In this document: positions 47,621 to 56,180 of the stretch, piece after piece
Numbering within the stretch: position 1 is the stretch's first letter
How the letters are laid out: every line of letters begins with the position of its first letter
Assembly: GCF_038957035.1 (NCBI RefSeq)
Contig: NZ_CP152412.1
Location: 9,048,501 to 9,112,500 of the forward strand
Reading direction: 5' to 3'
Length of the DNA stretch: 64,000 bases
DNA from: Bradyrhizobium sp. B097
Lineage (GTDB): Bacteria; Pseudomonadota; Alphaproteobacteria; Rhizobiales; Xanthobacteraceae
Made by a program: the position numbers and the translations under genes
Notes under the pieces: model-generated
What the model was told of the DNA's origin: nothing
The model's database searches: none
Seen by the model: the letters and a program-made list of their open reading frames with translations, nothing else

Positions 47621-47650
47621 CTTGCATCTGATGGGCATCCTTTTTATATT
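47621..47650 (+). promoter_or_regulatory. irr promoter with overlapping TGCATC hexamers
   Basis: CTTGCA (47621), 17 bp, TTATAT (47644) forms a plausible promoter ~40 bp before irr. The hexamers TGCATC (47623) and GGCATC (47634) overlap the -35/spacer region, spaced 11 bp apart. In B. japonicum the irr promoter is reported to bind Fur at direct TGCATC-type hexamers, so this is a candidate Fur site. The rest of 47361-47689 shows nothing else I can support. Confidence 0.5.
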
Positions 47651-47689
47651 TAAGAGGAATATTGCCTGAGTTGGGTGCATAGAGTGGAT

Positions 47690-48181
47690 ATGAACGACGA
47701 AGTACCGGCTGTGAACGATGATGCCGTGCACCCGGCTGCCCGGGGCGCTGGGCACCACCCTGCGCTGACCGGTTGTCCGTGGCATGACGTCAACGAGATG
47801 CTGCAGTCTGCCGGCCTCCGGCCGACCCGTCAGCGCATGGCGCTGGGTTGGCTGCTGTTCGGCAAGGGTGCCCGCCACCTGACCGCTGAAATGCTGTACG
47901 AGGAAGCCACGCTGGCCAAGGTTCCGGTGTCGCTGGCGACCGTCTACAACACCCTCAACCAGCTGACCGATGCCGGCCTGCTGCGCCAGGTCAGCGTCGA
48001 CGGCACCAAGACCTATTTCGACACCAACGTGTCGACGCATCACCACTTCTATCTCGAGCACAATCACGAGCTGGTCGACATTCCCGACCCGAACCTCGTG
48101 CTGTCGAAGATGCCCAACGTGCCTGATGGCTACGAGATTTCCCGTGTCGACATGGTCGTGCGGCTGCGCAAGAAGCGCTGA
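47690..48181 (+). CDS. irr: Iron response regulator Irr
   Basis: Fur-superfamily regulator of 163 aa. It carries the N-terminal heme-regulatory motif GCPWHD with Cys29-Pro30, the winged helix (GLRPTRQRMALGWLLFGKGA; VPVSLATVYNTLNQL), and the His117-His118-His119 cluster (STHHHFYLEHNHEL) of the second heme site. With the ATG at 47690 both length and residue numbering equal those of B. japonicum Irr. Irr represses heme synthesis and activates or represses iron genes, and heme triggers its degradation. Neighbouring fabA is divergent. Confidence 0.96.
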   Translation: MNDEVPAVNDDAVHPAARGAGHHPALTGCPWHDVNEMLQSAGLRPTRQRMALGWLLFGKGARHLTAEMLYEEATLAKVPVSLATVYNTLNQLTDAGLLRQVSVDGTKTYFDTNVSTHHHFYLEHNHELVDIPDPNLVLSKMPNVPDGYEISRVDMVVRLRKKR

Positions 48182-48209
48182 TCCGGCCTTGGCGTCGATT
48201 TGAGTTGTG

Positions 48210-48232
48210 ATGGCCGGGCTCGTCCCGGCCAT
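48210..48232. terminator. Hairpin at the irr / SH3-protein convergent junction
   Basis: ATGGCCGGG-CTCGT-CCCGGCCAT perfect 9-bp stem followed by TGTCGTTT. It is a probable, possibly bidirectional, terminator; the T-run is weak. Confidence 0.55.
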
Positions 48233-48253
48233 TGTCGTTTGCGACGAAGAAGT

Positions 48254-48778
48254 TCAGTCCACCTTCTCGTCGGCGTAGACGCCCCACAGGCGTTGCTGCT
48301 CGATCCAGCCGTCGAACCCGTTGCCGGTGACCCGGCACCAGTTATTGGCGCATTTCTTGACCTGCGCGACGACGCCGGCCTGCAGGCGCGCCGCGATGGC
48401 GCTGGTGGCGTCGGGACGATCGTACAGCGAGGCCAGATCGTCCTTGTTCTTCATCGTGACGACCGCGGTGCGGCGGCCGGACAGCAGAGAGTGATAGACC
48501 CAGCCTTCGGCGCCCTCGGAATCGCGCACCCGGCGCCAGTTCTCGAACTCGGCGGTGATTTCGACCGGCAGCCCCGACCGCGTGTAGACCCAGGCGACGT
48601 CATTGTCCTTGGTCGGGCCGGCCCGGACGTTCACATGATCGGATTTCAGGCTGACATAGCGCGGAATCGGCAGGCCGCTGGTGGTGGGGCTCAAATCCTT
48701 GGCGGAATGTCCGGGGATGACCGACGCGCTCAGCATGCTCCCGACCAGAGCCACCAATGAACCGAAACGCCAGACCAT
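48254..48778 (-). CDS. Exported bacterial SH3-domain protein
   Basis: Protein of 174 aa with an N-terminal signal peptide (MVWRFGSLVALVGSMLSASV) and two SH3-like modules. The first is around SDHVNVRAGPTKDNDVAWVY with ENWRRVRDSEGAEGWVYHSL. The second is around LQAGVVAQVKKCANNWCRVT with GFDGWIEQQRLWGVY. Such SH3_4 proteins act in the periplasm and are thought to bind peptide or peptidoglycan. The ATG at 48778 is preceded by AGGAGAC, which supports it over the much longer open frame (to 49072). Function is otherwise unknown. The 357 bp up to 49135 contain no feature I can support. Confidence 0.82.
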   Translation of the reverse strand: MVWRFGSLVALVGSMLSASVIPGHSAKDLSPTTSGLPIPRYVSLKSDHVNVRAGPTKDNDVAWVYTRSGLPVEITAEFENWRRVRDSEGAEGWVYHSLLSGRRTAVVTMKNKDDLASLYDRPDATSAIAARLQAGVVAQVKKCANNWCRVTGNGFDGWIEQQRLWGVYADEKVD

Positions 48779-49135
48779 CAACTCGTCTCCTGCCGAGATG
48801 CCCAACCCGCATTCGGCGAGCTGCAACCCAAACCCAAATTCAAACCCGTGCCCGAAGGCCCCTGCGCCGGCGCTGTTCGTTCCCTGCCCGCATCGATCCG
48901 AGGGGTTCTTGTCTTGGCCCGGCCTTCTGCTAGAGAGGACGGAACGCCTGAGAGCCAGAACACCCGAATTTCCCGTTGTCTCCCCTTGGCGACAGCCGGG
49001 GCAAGTATCGGGGAACCCTAGGAAACGCGAAGGAAACGCCGGGACAGCGCGGCTATCAGCAGTGTCGAACAACCGGGTTAATGAGGCCTCAACGGCTCGG
49101 TTTTTGGCGGGCCGCGCGCCTCATGAAAGCAGGAC

Positions 49136-50140
49136 ATGTCGGTGAAGAAAAAGCCTCTCGTCGTCGTCACCCGCAAGCTGCCGGACTCGATCGAGACCCG
49201 GATGCGCGAGCTGTTCGATGCCAGACTGAATCTCGACGACACGCCGATGACACCGGAACAGATCGCCGAGGCGGCGAGGACCGCCGACGTGCTGGTGCCG
49301 ACCGTGACCGACATGATCCGCGAGGACGTGATCAATCAGCCCGACTGCAAGCTGAAGATGATCGCCAATTTCGGCAACGGCGTCGACAATATCGACGTCA
49401 CCGCCGCGCATGCCCGCGGCATCACGGTGACCAACACCCCGAAGGTGCTGACCGAGGACACCGCCGACATGACCATGGCGCTGATCCTGGCGGTGCCACG
49501 GCGCCTGATCGAGGGCGCCTCGATTCTGACCGAAGGCAAGCAGCACTGGGCGGGCTGGTCGCCGACCTGGATGCTCGGCCACCGCATCGGCGGCAAGAGG
49601 CTCGGCATCGTCGGCATGGGCCGCATCGGCCAGGCCGTGGCGCGCCGTGCCCGCGCCTTCGGCCTGCAGATCCACTATCACAACCGCCGCCCGGTGGCGC
49701 CCATGATCGCCGAAGAGCTCGGGGCGACCTATTGGGAAAGCCTCGACCAGATGCTGGCGCGGATGGACATCATCTCGGTGAACTGCCCGCACACGCCGGC
49801 GACCTATCATCTGCTCTCGGCGCGGCGGCTCAAGCTGATCCGCAAAGAGGCCTATGTCGTCAACACCGCGCGCGGCGAGGTGATCGACGAGGACACCCTG
49901 ATCAAGCTGATTGAAGCCGGCGACATCGGCGGCGCAGCCCTCGACGTCTATGAGCACGAGCCCGCGGTGAACCCGAAGCTGGTGCGGCTCGCCCGGGCCG
50001 GCAAGGTGACGCTGCTGCCGCACATGGGCTCGGCCACGATCGAAGGCCGCGTCGAGATGGGCGAGAAGGTCATCATCAACATCCGAACCTTCCTCGACGC
50101 CCACAAGCCGCCGGATCGCGTGCTGCCGAGCATGCTGTAA
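49136..50140 (+). CDS. D-isomer 2-hydroxyacid dehydrogenase (glyoxylate/D-glycerate dehydrogenase type)
   Basis: Protein of 334 aa with the NAD-binding motif GIVGMGRIGQAVARRARAFG (residues ~157-176) and catalytic residues in VNTARGEVIDE (Arg), DVYEHEPAVNPKLV (Glu) and LLPHMGSAT (His). The substrate-domain segment MIANFGNGVDNIDVTAAHAR is typical of glyoxylate/hydroxypyruvate reductases (GyaR group). It would interconvert glyoxylate and glycolate or hydroxypyruvate and D-glycerate. The start ATG 49136 has GCAGGAC upstream. It is followed by palindromic repeats. Confidence 0.88.
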   Translation: MSVKKKPLVVVTRKLPDSIETRMRELFDARLNLDDTPMTPEQIAEAARTADVLVPTVTDMIREDVINQPDCKLKMIANFGNGVDNIDVTAAHARGITVTNTPKVLTEDTADMTMALILAVPRRLIEGASILTEGKQHWAGWSPTWMLGHRIGGKRLGIVGMGRIGQAVARRARAFGLQIHYHNRRPVAPMIAEELGATYWESLDQMLARMDIISVNCPHTPATYHLLSARRLKLIRKEAYVVNTARGEVIDEDTLIKLIEAGDIGGAALDVYEHEPAVNPKLVRLARAGKVTLLPHMGSATIEGRVEMGEKVIINIRTFLDAHKPPDRVLPSML

Positions 50141-50154
50141 GTCGGACAATCGGT

Positions 50155-50275
50155 GTCGTCCCTGCGAAAGCAGGGACCCATACGCCGCGGCGGTTGTTGT
50201 TGAAGGGATTCGCCGTTCCGACATTGCGCACAACAGACACTCGTGGTTATGGGTCCCGGCCTTCGCCGGGACGAC
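50155..50275. repeat. Palindromic repeat family G, copy 1
   Basis: GTCGTCCCTGCGAAAGCAGG-GACCCATACGCCG ... TATGGGTCCCGGCC-TTCGCCGGGACGAC. The unit is an inverted repeat of ~120 bp whose two ends each fold into a hairpin. Further copies are at 50372 and, interrupted by IS110, at 54901/56028. Confidence 0.88.
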
Positions 50276-50371
50276 GATGTGGCTCTAGCCGCGAAAATAT
50301 CGAAAACAACCCCATGCACAGTAGCCGGTGCGGCCGGCGCTCGACCACGCAACTTGAAACCAACACTCGCT

Positions 50372-50493
50372 GTCGTCCCGGCGCAGGCCGGGACCCATAA
50401 CCACCGATAGTCATTGCTCCACCGTGCTGGAACGACGAGTCTCGCTCCCAACTTCCGCTGCGGAGTATGGGTCCCGGCTTTCGCCGGGACGAC
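50372..50493. repeat. Palindromic repeat family G, copy 2
   Basis: GTCGTCCCGGCGCAGGCCGG-GACCCATAACC ... TATGGGTCCCGGC-TTTCGCCGGGACGAC. Its left half is the intact version of the junction broken by the IS110 element at 54920. Together with copy 1 it fills the 372-bp gap between the dehydrogenase and LysR genes. Confidence 0.88.
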
Positions 50494-50512
50494 GGTGTGG
50501 CAAGGGTTTGCC

Positions 50513-51424
50513 TTACTTCTTCCGCCGCGCCTGCTTGCGCCAGTCGGCGACGAACGACACGAACGCGGCGAGCGCTGGGGGCGGCTGGCGGCGGCTCGGG
50601 TAGTACAAAAACGGCCCGTCGAACGGCGGACACCAATCGTCGAGCACGCTGACCAGCGCGCCGGATTTGACGCCGTAGCGGACATAACCCTCGAACGTCG
50701 CCCAATAGCCAACGCCGTCATGGACCGCACGCAACGCGAGGCCGAGGTAGGTCGCGATCAGCCGGGCCGGCGGCGAAACCTTCACGACGCGACCGTTCTT
50801 CTCGAACTCCCAATCGAAGATCGCACCGCTGCCGAAGCGGGTGCGGATGCAGGCGTGCTTCAGGAGATCCTTCGGGTGCATTGGCCGGCCGTGCTTTGCG
50901 ACATGATCGCTCGACGCCACCACCGCGTAGCGCTGTTGCGCGCCGAGCGGAACCGCCACCATGTCCTGCGCCAGATGCTCGCCATAGCGCACGCCGGCGT
51001 CGAAGCCTTGCGCGACGATATCCACGAAAGCACTTTCGGCGACGATATCGAGATCTACTTTCGGATATTTGGCGAGGAACGGCGCGACCATCGGCGCCAG
51101 CACGAGATCGACCGCGGGCGGCGGCGCGTTGATGCGCAGCCGCCCCGACGGCTCGGCGCGCAGGCCGCGCACCTCGGTGATCGCGTCGGCGACGTTGACC
51201 ATTGCCGGCGCAACGCGGGCGAGCAGCAACTCGCCGGCTTCGGTCAGCGCAACGCTGCGGGTGGTGCGGTTCATCAGGCGGACGCCGAGCCGCTCCTCCA
51301 TGTCGCGCAGGCGCTGGCTGAGGCTTGAGACCGAGACACGCTGCTCGAGGGCCGCACGCCGGAAGTTGCGCGTGCGCGCCACCGCCACGAAGGCATCGAG
51401 GTCGCGAAGGTCGAAATCCTGCAT
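50513..51424 (-). CDS. LysR-family transcriptional regulator
   Basis: Protein of 303 aa with an N-terminal winged HTH (DLDAFVAVARTRNFRRAALE, then RVSVSSLSQRLRDMEERLGV and RLMNRTTRSVALTEAGELLL) and a periplasmic-binding-like effector domain. The C-terminus is basic (ADWRKQARRKK). The ATG at 51424 is preferred; a longer open frame would run through the palindromic operator at 51424-51443. It is divergent from the aldo-keto reductase gene, the usual LysR-target arrangement. The inducer is unknown. Confidence 0.88.
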   Translation of the reverse strand: MQDFDLRDLDAFVAVARTRNFRRAALEQRVSVSSLSQRLRDMEERLGVRLMNRTTRSVALTEAGELLLARVAPAMVNVADAITEVRGLRAEPSGRLRINAPPPAVDLVLAPMVAPFLAKYPKVDLDIVAESAFVDIVAQGFDAGVRYGEHLAQDMVAVPLGAQQRYAVVASSDHVAKHGRPMHPKDLLKHACIRTRFGSGAIFDWEFEKNGRVVKVSPPARLIATYLGLALRAVHDGVGYWATFEGYVRYGVKSGALVSVLDDWCPPFDGPFLYYPSRRQPPPALAAFVSFVADWRKQARRKK

Positions 51425-51443
51425 TGTTCGATATAGTGAACAA
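51424..51443. promoter_or_regulatory. Perfect inverted repeat at the LysR/aldo-keto reductase divergent promoter
   Basis: TTGTTC-GATATAGT-GAACAA has perfect 6-bp arms with an 8-bp spacer and contains a T-N11-A core. It touches the LysR start codon and lies ~100 bp before the reductase. It is a good candidate LysR binding site. Confidence 0.6.
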
Positions 51444-51544
51444 CCCATTCGGGATTGTCCAGCTTATCCCAAAAACCGAACCGGCCCATATCAGCCGCGT
51501 CATTGGCGGCGGATCATCCGCTGCAACGTTTTGGGAACACCACC

Positions 51545-52552
51545 ATGGACACACGCAAACTCGGTTCCGCCGGCCCAATGGTCTCGCTGATCGGCCTCGG
51601 CTGCATGGGCATGTCCGACTTCTACGGTCCGACCGACCGCAGCGAGAGCATCGCCACCATCCATGCCGCGCTCGATGCCGGCATCACGCTGCTCGATACC
51701 GGCGACTTCTACGGCATGGGCCACAACGAGATGCTGATCGGCGAGGCGATGGAGAGCCGCAGCCGCGACAATCTCGTGATCAGCGTCAAGTTCGGCGCGC
51801 TGCGCGATCGCAGCTACGGCTTTCTCGGCTATGACTGCCGGCCCGTTGCCGTGAAGAACTTCGCCGCCTATTCGCTGCAGCGGCTCGGCGTCGATCACAT
51901 CGACATCTACCGCCCGGCGCGGCTCGATCCCAATGTGCCGATCGAGGACACGGTCGGCGCGATGGCCGACATGGTCAAGGCCGGCTGGATCAGGCATATC
52001 GGCCTCTCCGAAGTGGGTTCCGACACCATCCGCCGCGCCCACAAGGTACATCCGATCGCCGATTTGCAGATCGAGTATTCGCTCATCTCGCGCGGCATCG
52101 AGACCGACATTTTGAAGACCTGCCGCGAGCTCGGCATCGGCATATCAGCCTATGGCGTCTTGGCGCGCGGGCTGATCAGCGGGCACTGGTCGAAGGACCA
52201 CGGCGGCGCGAAGGATTTCCGCCTGATGAGCCCGCGCTTCCAGGCCGGCAACATCGACACCAACCTTGCGCTCGCCGATCGGCTGCGCGGCATCGCCGGC
52301 GAGATCGGCGCCTCTCCGGCGCAGGTTGCAATTGCCTGGGTCGCAGCGCAAGGCAACGACATCGTGCCGCTGGTCGGCGCGCGGCGGCGCGAACGGCTGA
52401 CCGAGGCGCTCGGCGCACTCGACGTGAAATTGACCGCGACGCATCTCGCCACACTCGCCGAAGCATTTCCGCCGGGCGCGGCTGCCGGCGGACGCTACCC
52501 GGAGGAGCACCTCCGGCACATGGACAGCGAGAAGCCCGCGACTGCGTCCTGA
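51545..52552 (+). CDS. Aldo/keto reductase family protein
   Basis: (beta/alpha)8 oxidoreductase of 335 aa similar to YakC/AKR13-type enzymes. Asp51 and Tyr56 (LLDTGDFYG) and Lys82 (ISVKFG) of the catalytic tetrad are present. At the tetrad His position, where relatives read YYQHRVDP, this protein has IYRPARLDP with Ala125. The NADPH-binding region near the C-terminus (VGARRRERLTEALGAL) is retained. It may be a variant subfamily with altered chemistry. It is paired with the divergent LysR gene. Confidence 0.85.
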   Translation: MDTRKLGSAGPMVSLIGLGCMGMSDFYGPTDRSESIATIHAALDAGITLLDTGDFYGMGHNEMLIGEAMESRSRDNLVISVKFGALRDRSYGFLGYDCRPVAVKNFAAYSLQRLGVDHIDIYRPARLDPNVPIEDTVGAMADMVKAGWIRHIGLSEVGSDTIRRAHKVHPIADLQIEYSLISRGIETDILKTCRELGIGISAYGVLARGLISGHWSKDHGGAKDFRLMSPRFQAGNIDTNLALADRLRGIAGEIGASPAQVAIAWVAAQGNDIVPLVGARRRERLTEALGALDVKLTATHLATLAEAFPPGAAAGGRYPEEHLRHMDSEKPATAS

Positions 52553-52555
52553 CCT

Positions 52556-53356
52556 CTACAGATGCCCGCTCAGATCGGTGATGGCAGGCGCATCACCATT
52601 GAGCGGGTTCTGCGGATCGCGCGCGTAGCGCAAGGTTTCGAACCGCATCGCGCGCGCATCCACCATCAACAGACGGCCGACCAGGCCCTCGCCGAAGCCG
52701 ACGATCTCGCGGATCGCCTCCAGTGCCATCATCGATCCCAGCACGCCGGCGAGCGCGCCCATTACGCCGGCCTCGGCGCAGGCCGGCACCGTACCCGGCG
52801 GCGGCGCCTCCGGAAACAGGCAGCGATAGGTCGGGTTGAACACGCCGTCCGCATTCTTCTCGTGCGCGCGGATCGTGGTCAGCGAACCGTCGAACTGGCC
52901 CAGCGCGGCGGTGATCAGCGGCCGCTTCGCGAGGAAGCAGGCATCGGCGACGAGGTAGCGGGTCTCGAAATTGTCGGAGCCGTCGAGCACGAGATCGTAA
53001 CTTCCGATCAGCGCCATCGCATTGTCGGCCGTGAGCCGCGTTGGATGCGCCTCGAACGCCACATGCGGGTTGAGCGCATGGATCTGCGCCGCCGCGCTGT
53101 CGACCTTGCGCTTGCCGATATCAGACGTCGTGTGGATGATCTGGCGCTGCAAATTGGAGAGCGAGACGATGTCGTCATCGATCACGCCGAGCCGGCCGAC
53201 GCCGGCGGCAGCCAGATACATCAGCACCGGCGCGCCGAGACCGCCGGCGCCGATCACCAGCACGGATGCCTTCTTCAGCGCATTCTGGCCGGGGCCGCCC
53301 ACCTCGCGCAGCACGATGTGGCGGGCATAGCGTTCAAGTTCGTCGGCACTCAGCAT
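52556..53356 (-). CDS. moeB: Molybdopterin-synthase adenylyltransferase MoeB (ThiF/HesA family)
   Basis: E1-like enzyme of 266 aa that adenylates the C-terminal glycine of MoaD (or a ThiS-like protein). It has the ATP-binding loop VIGAGGLGAPVLMYLAAAG, DDDIVSLSNLQRQIIH, and the cysteine motif GTVPACAEAGVMG. The paired zinc cysteines usually near the C-terminus are not seen: the place of a C-x2-C reads RDPQNPLNG. No other molybdopterin genes are adjacent, so the partner protein is not fixed by context; ThiF is the main alternative. It is convergent with the aldo-keto reductase gene, with 3 bp between stops. Confidence 0.87.
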   Translation of the reverse strand: MLSADELERYARHIVLREVGGPGQNALKKASVLVIGAGGLGAPVLMYLAAAGVGRLGVIDDDIVSLSNLQRQIIHTTSDIGKRKVDSAAAQIHALNPHVAFEAHPTRLTADNAMALIGSYDLVLDGSDNFETRYLVADACFLAKRPLITAALGQFDGSLTTIRAHEKNADGVFNPTYRCLFPEAPPPGTVPACAEAGVMGALAGVLGSMMALEAIREIVGFGEGLVGRLLMVDARAMRFETLRYARDPQNPLNGDAPAITDLSGHL

Positions 53357-53467
53357 CTTGATGTCCTGCGCGCGCTTCCCTGAACCGGAGCGCGGTTGTT
53401 GCCGACCAAGCAGATGTGCTTAATTGCGTGGACGTCAATGGTATCAGTCATTTCTCCCGGATTTGTC

Positions 53468-54841
53468 ATGAGATTGATGCTTTCGGCAACATTGATGGTC
53501 GCGGCCGTGATGGTCGCAGGCATGGGCGCCGCAAACGCCCAGTTGACGCCGCCGACGACGGCCGGGGCCAAGCCGAAGACGGTGACGACGGTGCCGGCTC
53601 GCCCCGCGCTGCAGAAGCCCGAGGATACCGCCAATGCGATGGCGCAGGCCGAGCGGCTGGCGCTGCAATCGGACCTCGCCTGGGTCGGCGAATATAACGG
53701 CGCGATATCAGGCGACGTCAGCGAGCGCATGGTCAATGCGATCAAGGAATTCCAGAAGAACCGCGGCGGCAAGCCGACCGGCGTGCTGAACCCGCAGGAG
53801 CGCGGCGTGCTCGCCGACACCGCGCGGCGGAAGCAGGAGAGCGTCGGCTGGCGGGTCGTCACCGAGCCCGCCACCGGAGCACGGCTCGGCATTCCCACAA
53901 AACTGGTGCCGCAGCTGACCAGCGACGCCTCCGGCGCCAGATGGACCTCGCCGACCGGCACCGTCCAGGTGCAGCTCGCCCGGCGCAAGGAAGCCAGCCT
54001 GACCACCGCCAAGCTCGCCGAGCAGGAGAAGAAGGAGCCGGCCGGCCGCACCATCGACTACACCGTGGTAAAGCCGGACTTCTTCGTGCTGTCGGGCATG
54101 CAGGGGCTGAAGAAATTCTATCTGCGCGGCACCTTAAGGGGTGACGAGGTGCGCATCCTCACCATTCTCTATGATCAGGCGATGCAGACCACCGTCGAGC
54201 CGGTGGTGATCGCGATGTCGAGCGCCTTCAACGCATTTCCGTCCGGCGTGCAGGCCGGGCCGCCGCCGCGCAAGACCGTCGAATATGCCACCGGCGTCGT
54301 GGTCAGCGACGATGGCGCTGTCATCACCGACCGCGTGGCGACCGACGACTGCATCGCGCTGACGATCCCGGGCTACGGCAACGCCGACCGGGTCGCCGCG
54401 GACAAGGAGCACGATCTCGCACTGCTGCGCATCTATGGCGCGCGCGGGCTGAAGCCGCTCAACGTCGCAGGCCAGGCGACGCAGACCGCGCTCGACATCA
54501 CCGGCATCGCCGATCCGCAGAGCCAGGGCGGCGGCGCGGCCGCGAGCAGCGTCAAGGCCGCGGTTGCGCAACTCGGTGGCGGCGATCAGGCGCTGTCACC
54601 GCCGCCGGCGATCGGGTTCTCCGGCGCGGCGGCACTCGACGGCGGCGGCAAATTTGCCGGCATCGCAGTGCTGAAGCCTGTCATCGTTGCAGGGCCTGCG
54701 AACGCCGCACCGCCGGCACAGGCCGCTTTGGTGCCGGCCGAGACGGTGCGGAGCTTCCTGAAAGAGCACGGCGTCAACGCAGCGGGCGAGTCGGCGGACG
54801 CCAAGGCCGCCGTGGTCCGCGTGATCTGCGTCAGGAAGTGA
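53468..54841 (+). CDS. Exported protein: peptidoglycan-binding-like module + degenerate trypsin-like domain
   Basis: Protein of 457 aa with a signal peptide (MRLMLSATLMVAAVMVAGMG, cleavage near ANA-Q at 24/25). Residues ~60-115 resemble a peptidoglycan-binding repeat (LAWVGEYNGAISGDVSERMV, then AIKEFQKNRGGKPTGVL). Residues ~272-457 resemble a Trypsin_2/DegP-type protease: GVVVSDDGAVITD, HDLALLRI (Asp316) and GFSGAAALDGGG (Ser385). The catalytic His expected after the ITN/ITD strand is missing (ITDRVATDDC). It is probably a non-proteolytic or altered enzyme of the envelope. An upstream in-frame extension to 53396 is unlikely. Confidence 0.75.
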   Translation: MRLMLSATLMVAAVMVAGMGAANAQLTPPTTAGAKPKTVTTVPARPALQKPEDTANAMAQAERLALQSDLAWVGEYNGAISGDVSERMVNAIKEFQKNRGGKPTGVLNPQERGVLADTARRKQESVGWRVVTEPATGARLGIPTKLVPQLTSDASGARWTSPTGTVQVQLARRKEASLTTAKLAEQEKKEPAGRTIDYTVVKPDFFVLSGMQGLKKFYLRGTLRGDEVRILTILYDQAMQTTVEPVVIAMSSAFNAFPSGVQAGPPPRKTVEYATGVVVSDDGAVITDRVATDDCIALTIPGYGNADRVAADKEHDLALLRIYGARGLKPLNVAGQATQTALDITGIADPQSQGGGAAASSVKAAVAQLGGGDQALSPPPAIGFSGAAALDGGGKFAGIAVLKPVIVAGPANAAPPAQAALVPAETVRSFLKEHGVNAAGESADAKAAVVRVICVRK

Positions 54842-54900
54842 ATTTCACCTCGCCCCGCTTGCGGGTGATCCCGCAGAGCAGACCGGGTTCTGTCCATCTC

Positions 54901-54920
54901 GTCGTCCCGGCGCAGGCCGG
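54901..54920. repeat. Left fragment of palindromic repeat family G, cut by IS110
   Basis: GTCGTCCCGGCGCAGGCCGG equals the first 20 bases of the intact copy at 50372. The expected next bases (GACCCATA) are found only on the far side of the IS, at 56030. Confidence 0.88.
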
Positions 54921-54926
54921 CAACTG

Positions 54927-55998
<1,072 letters not shown>

Positions 55999-56027
55999 AC
56001 CCCATCATGACAGACTTCCAAGACACA

Positions 56028-56132
56028 GGGACCCATACGCCGCAGCAGGCGTTGTAGGCGGGACTCGTCGTTTCAGCAGCGCGTAACAATGACGGGCTGT
56101 GGTTATGGGTCCCGGCCTTCGCCGGGACGACG
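56028..56132. repeat. Right fragment of palindromic repeat family G, cut by IS110
   Basis: GGGACCCATACGCCGC ... TATGGGTCCCGGCC-TTCGCCGGGACGAC continues the repeat whose first 20 bases are at 54901-54920. Confidence 0.87.
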
Positions 56133-56180
56133 TTGAAGATGGTAGTGCTCGATTCAACCTGTCAAACAGCGTCGTCGGCG

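Noticed and set aside
50155-50493. Possible CRISPR array because of repeated GTCCCGGC units
   Set aside because: The units are inverted, unevenly spaced and few, with no cas genes. They are dispersed palindromic repeats.
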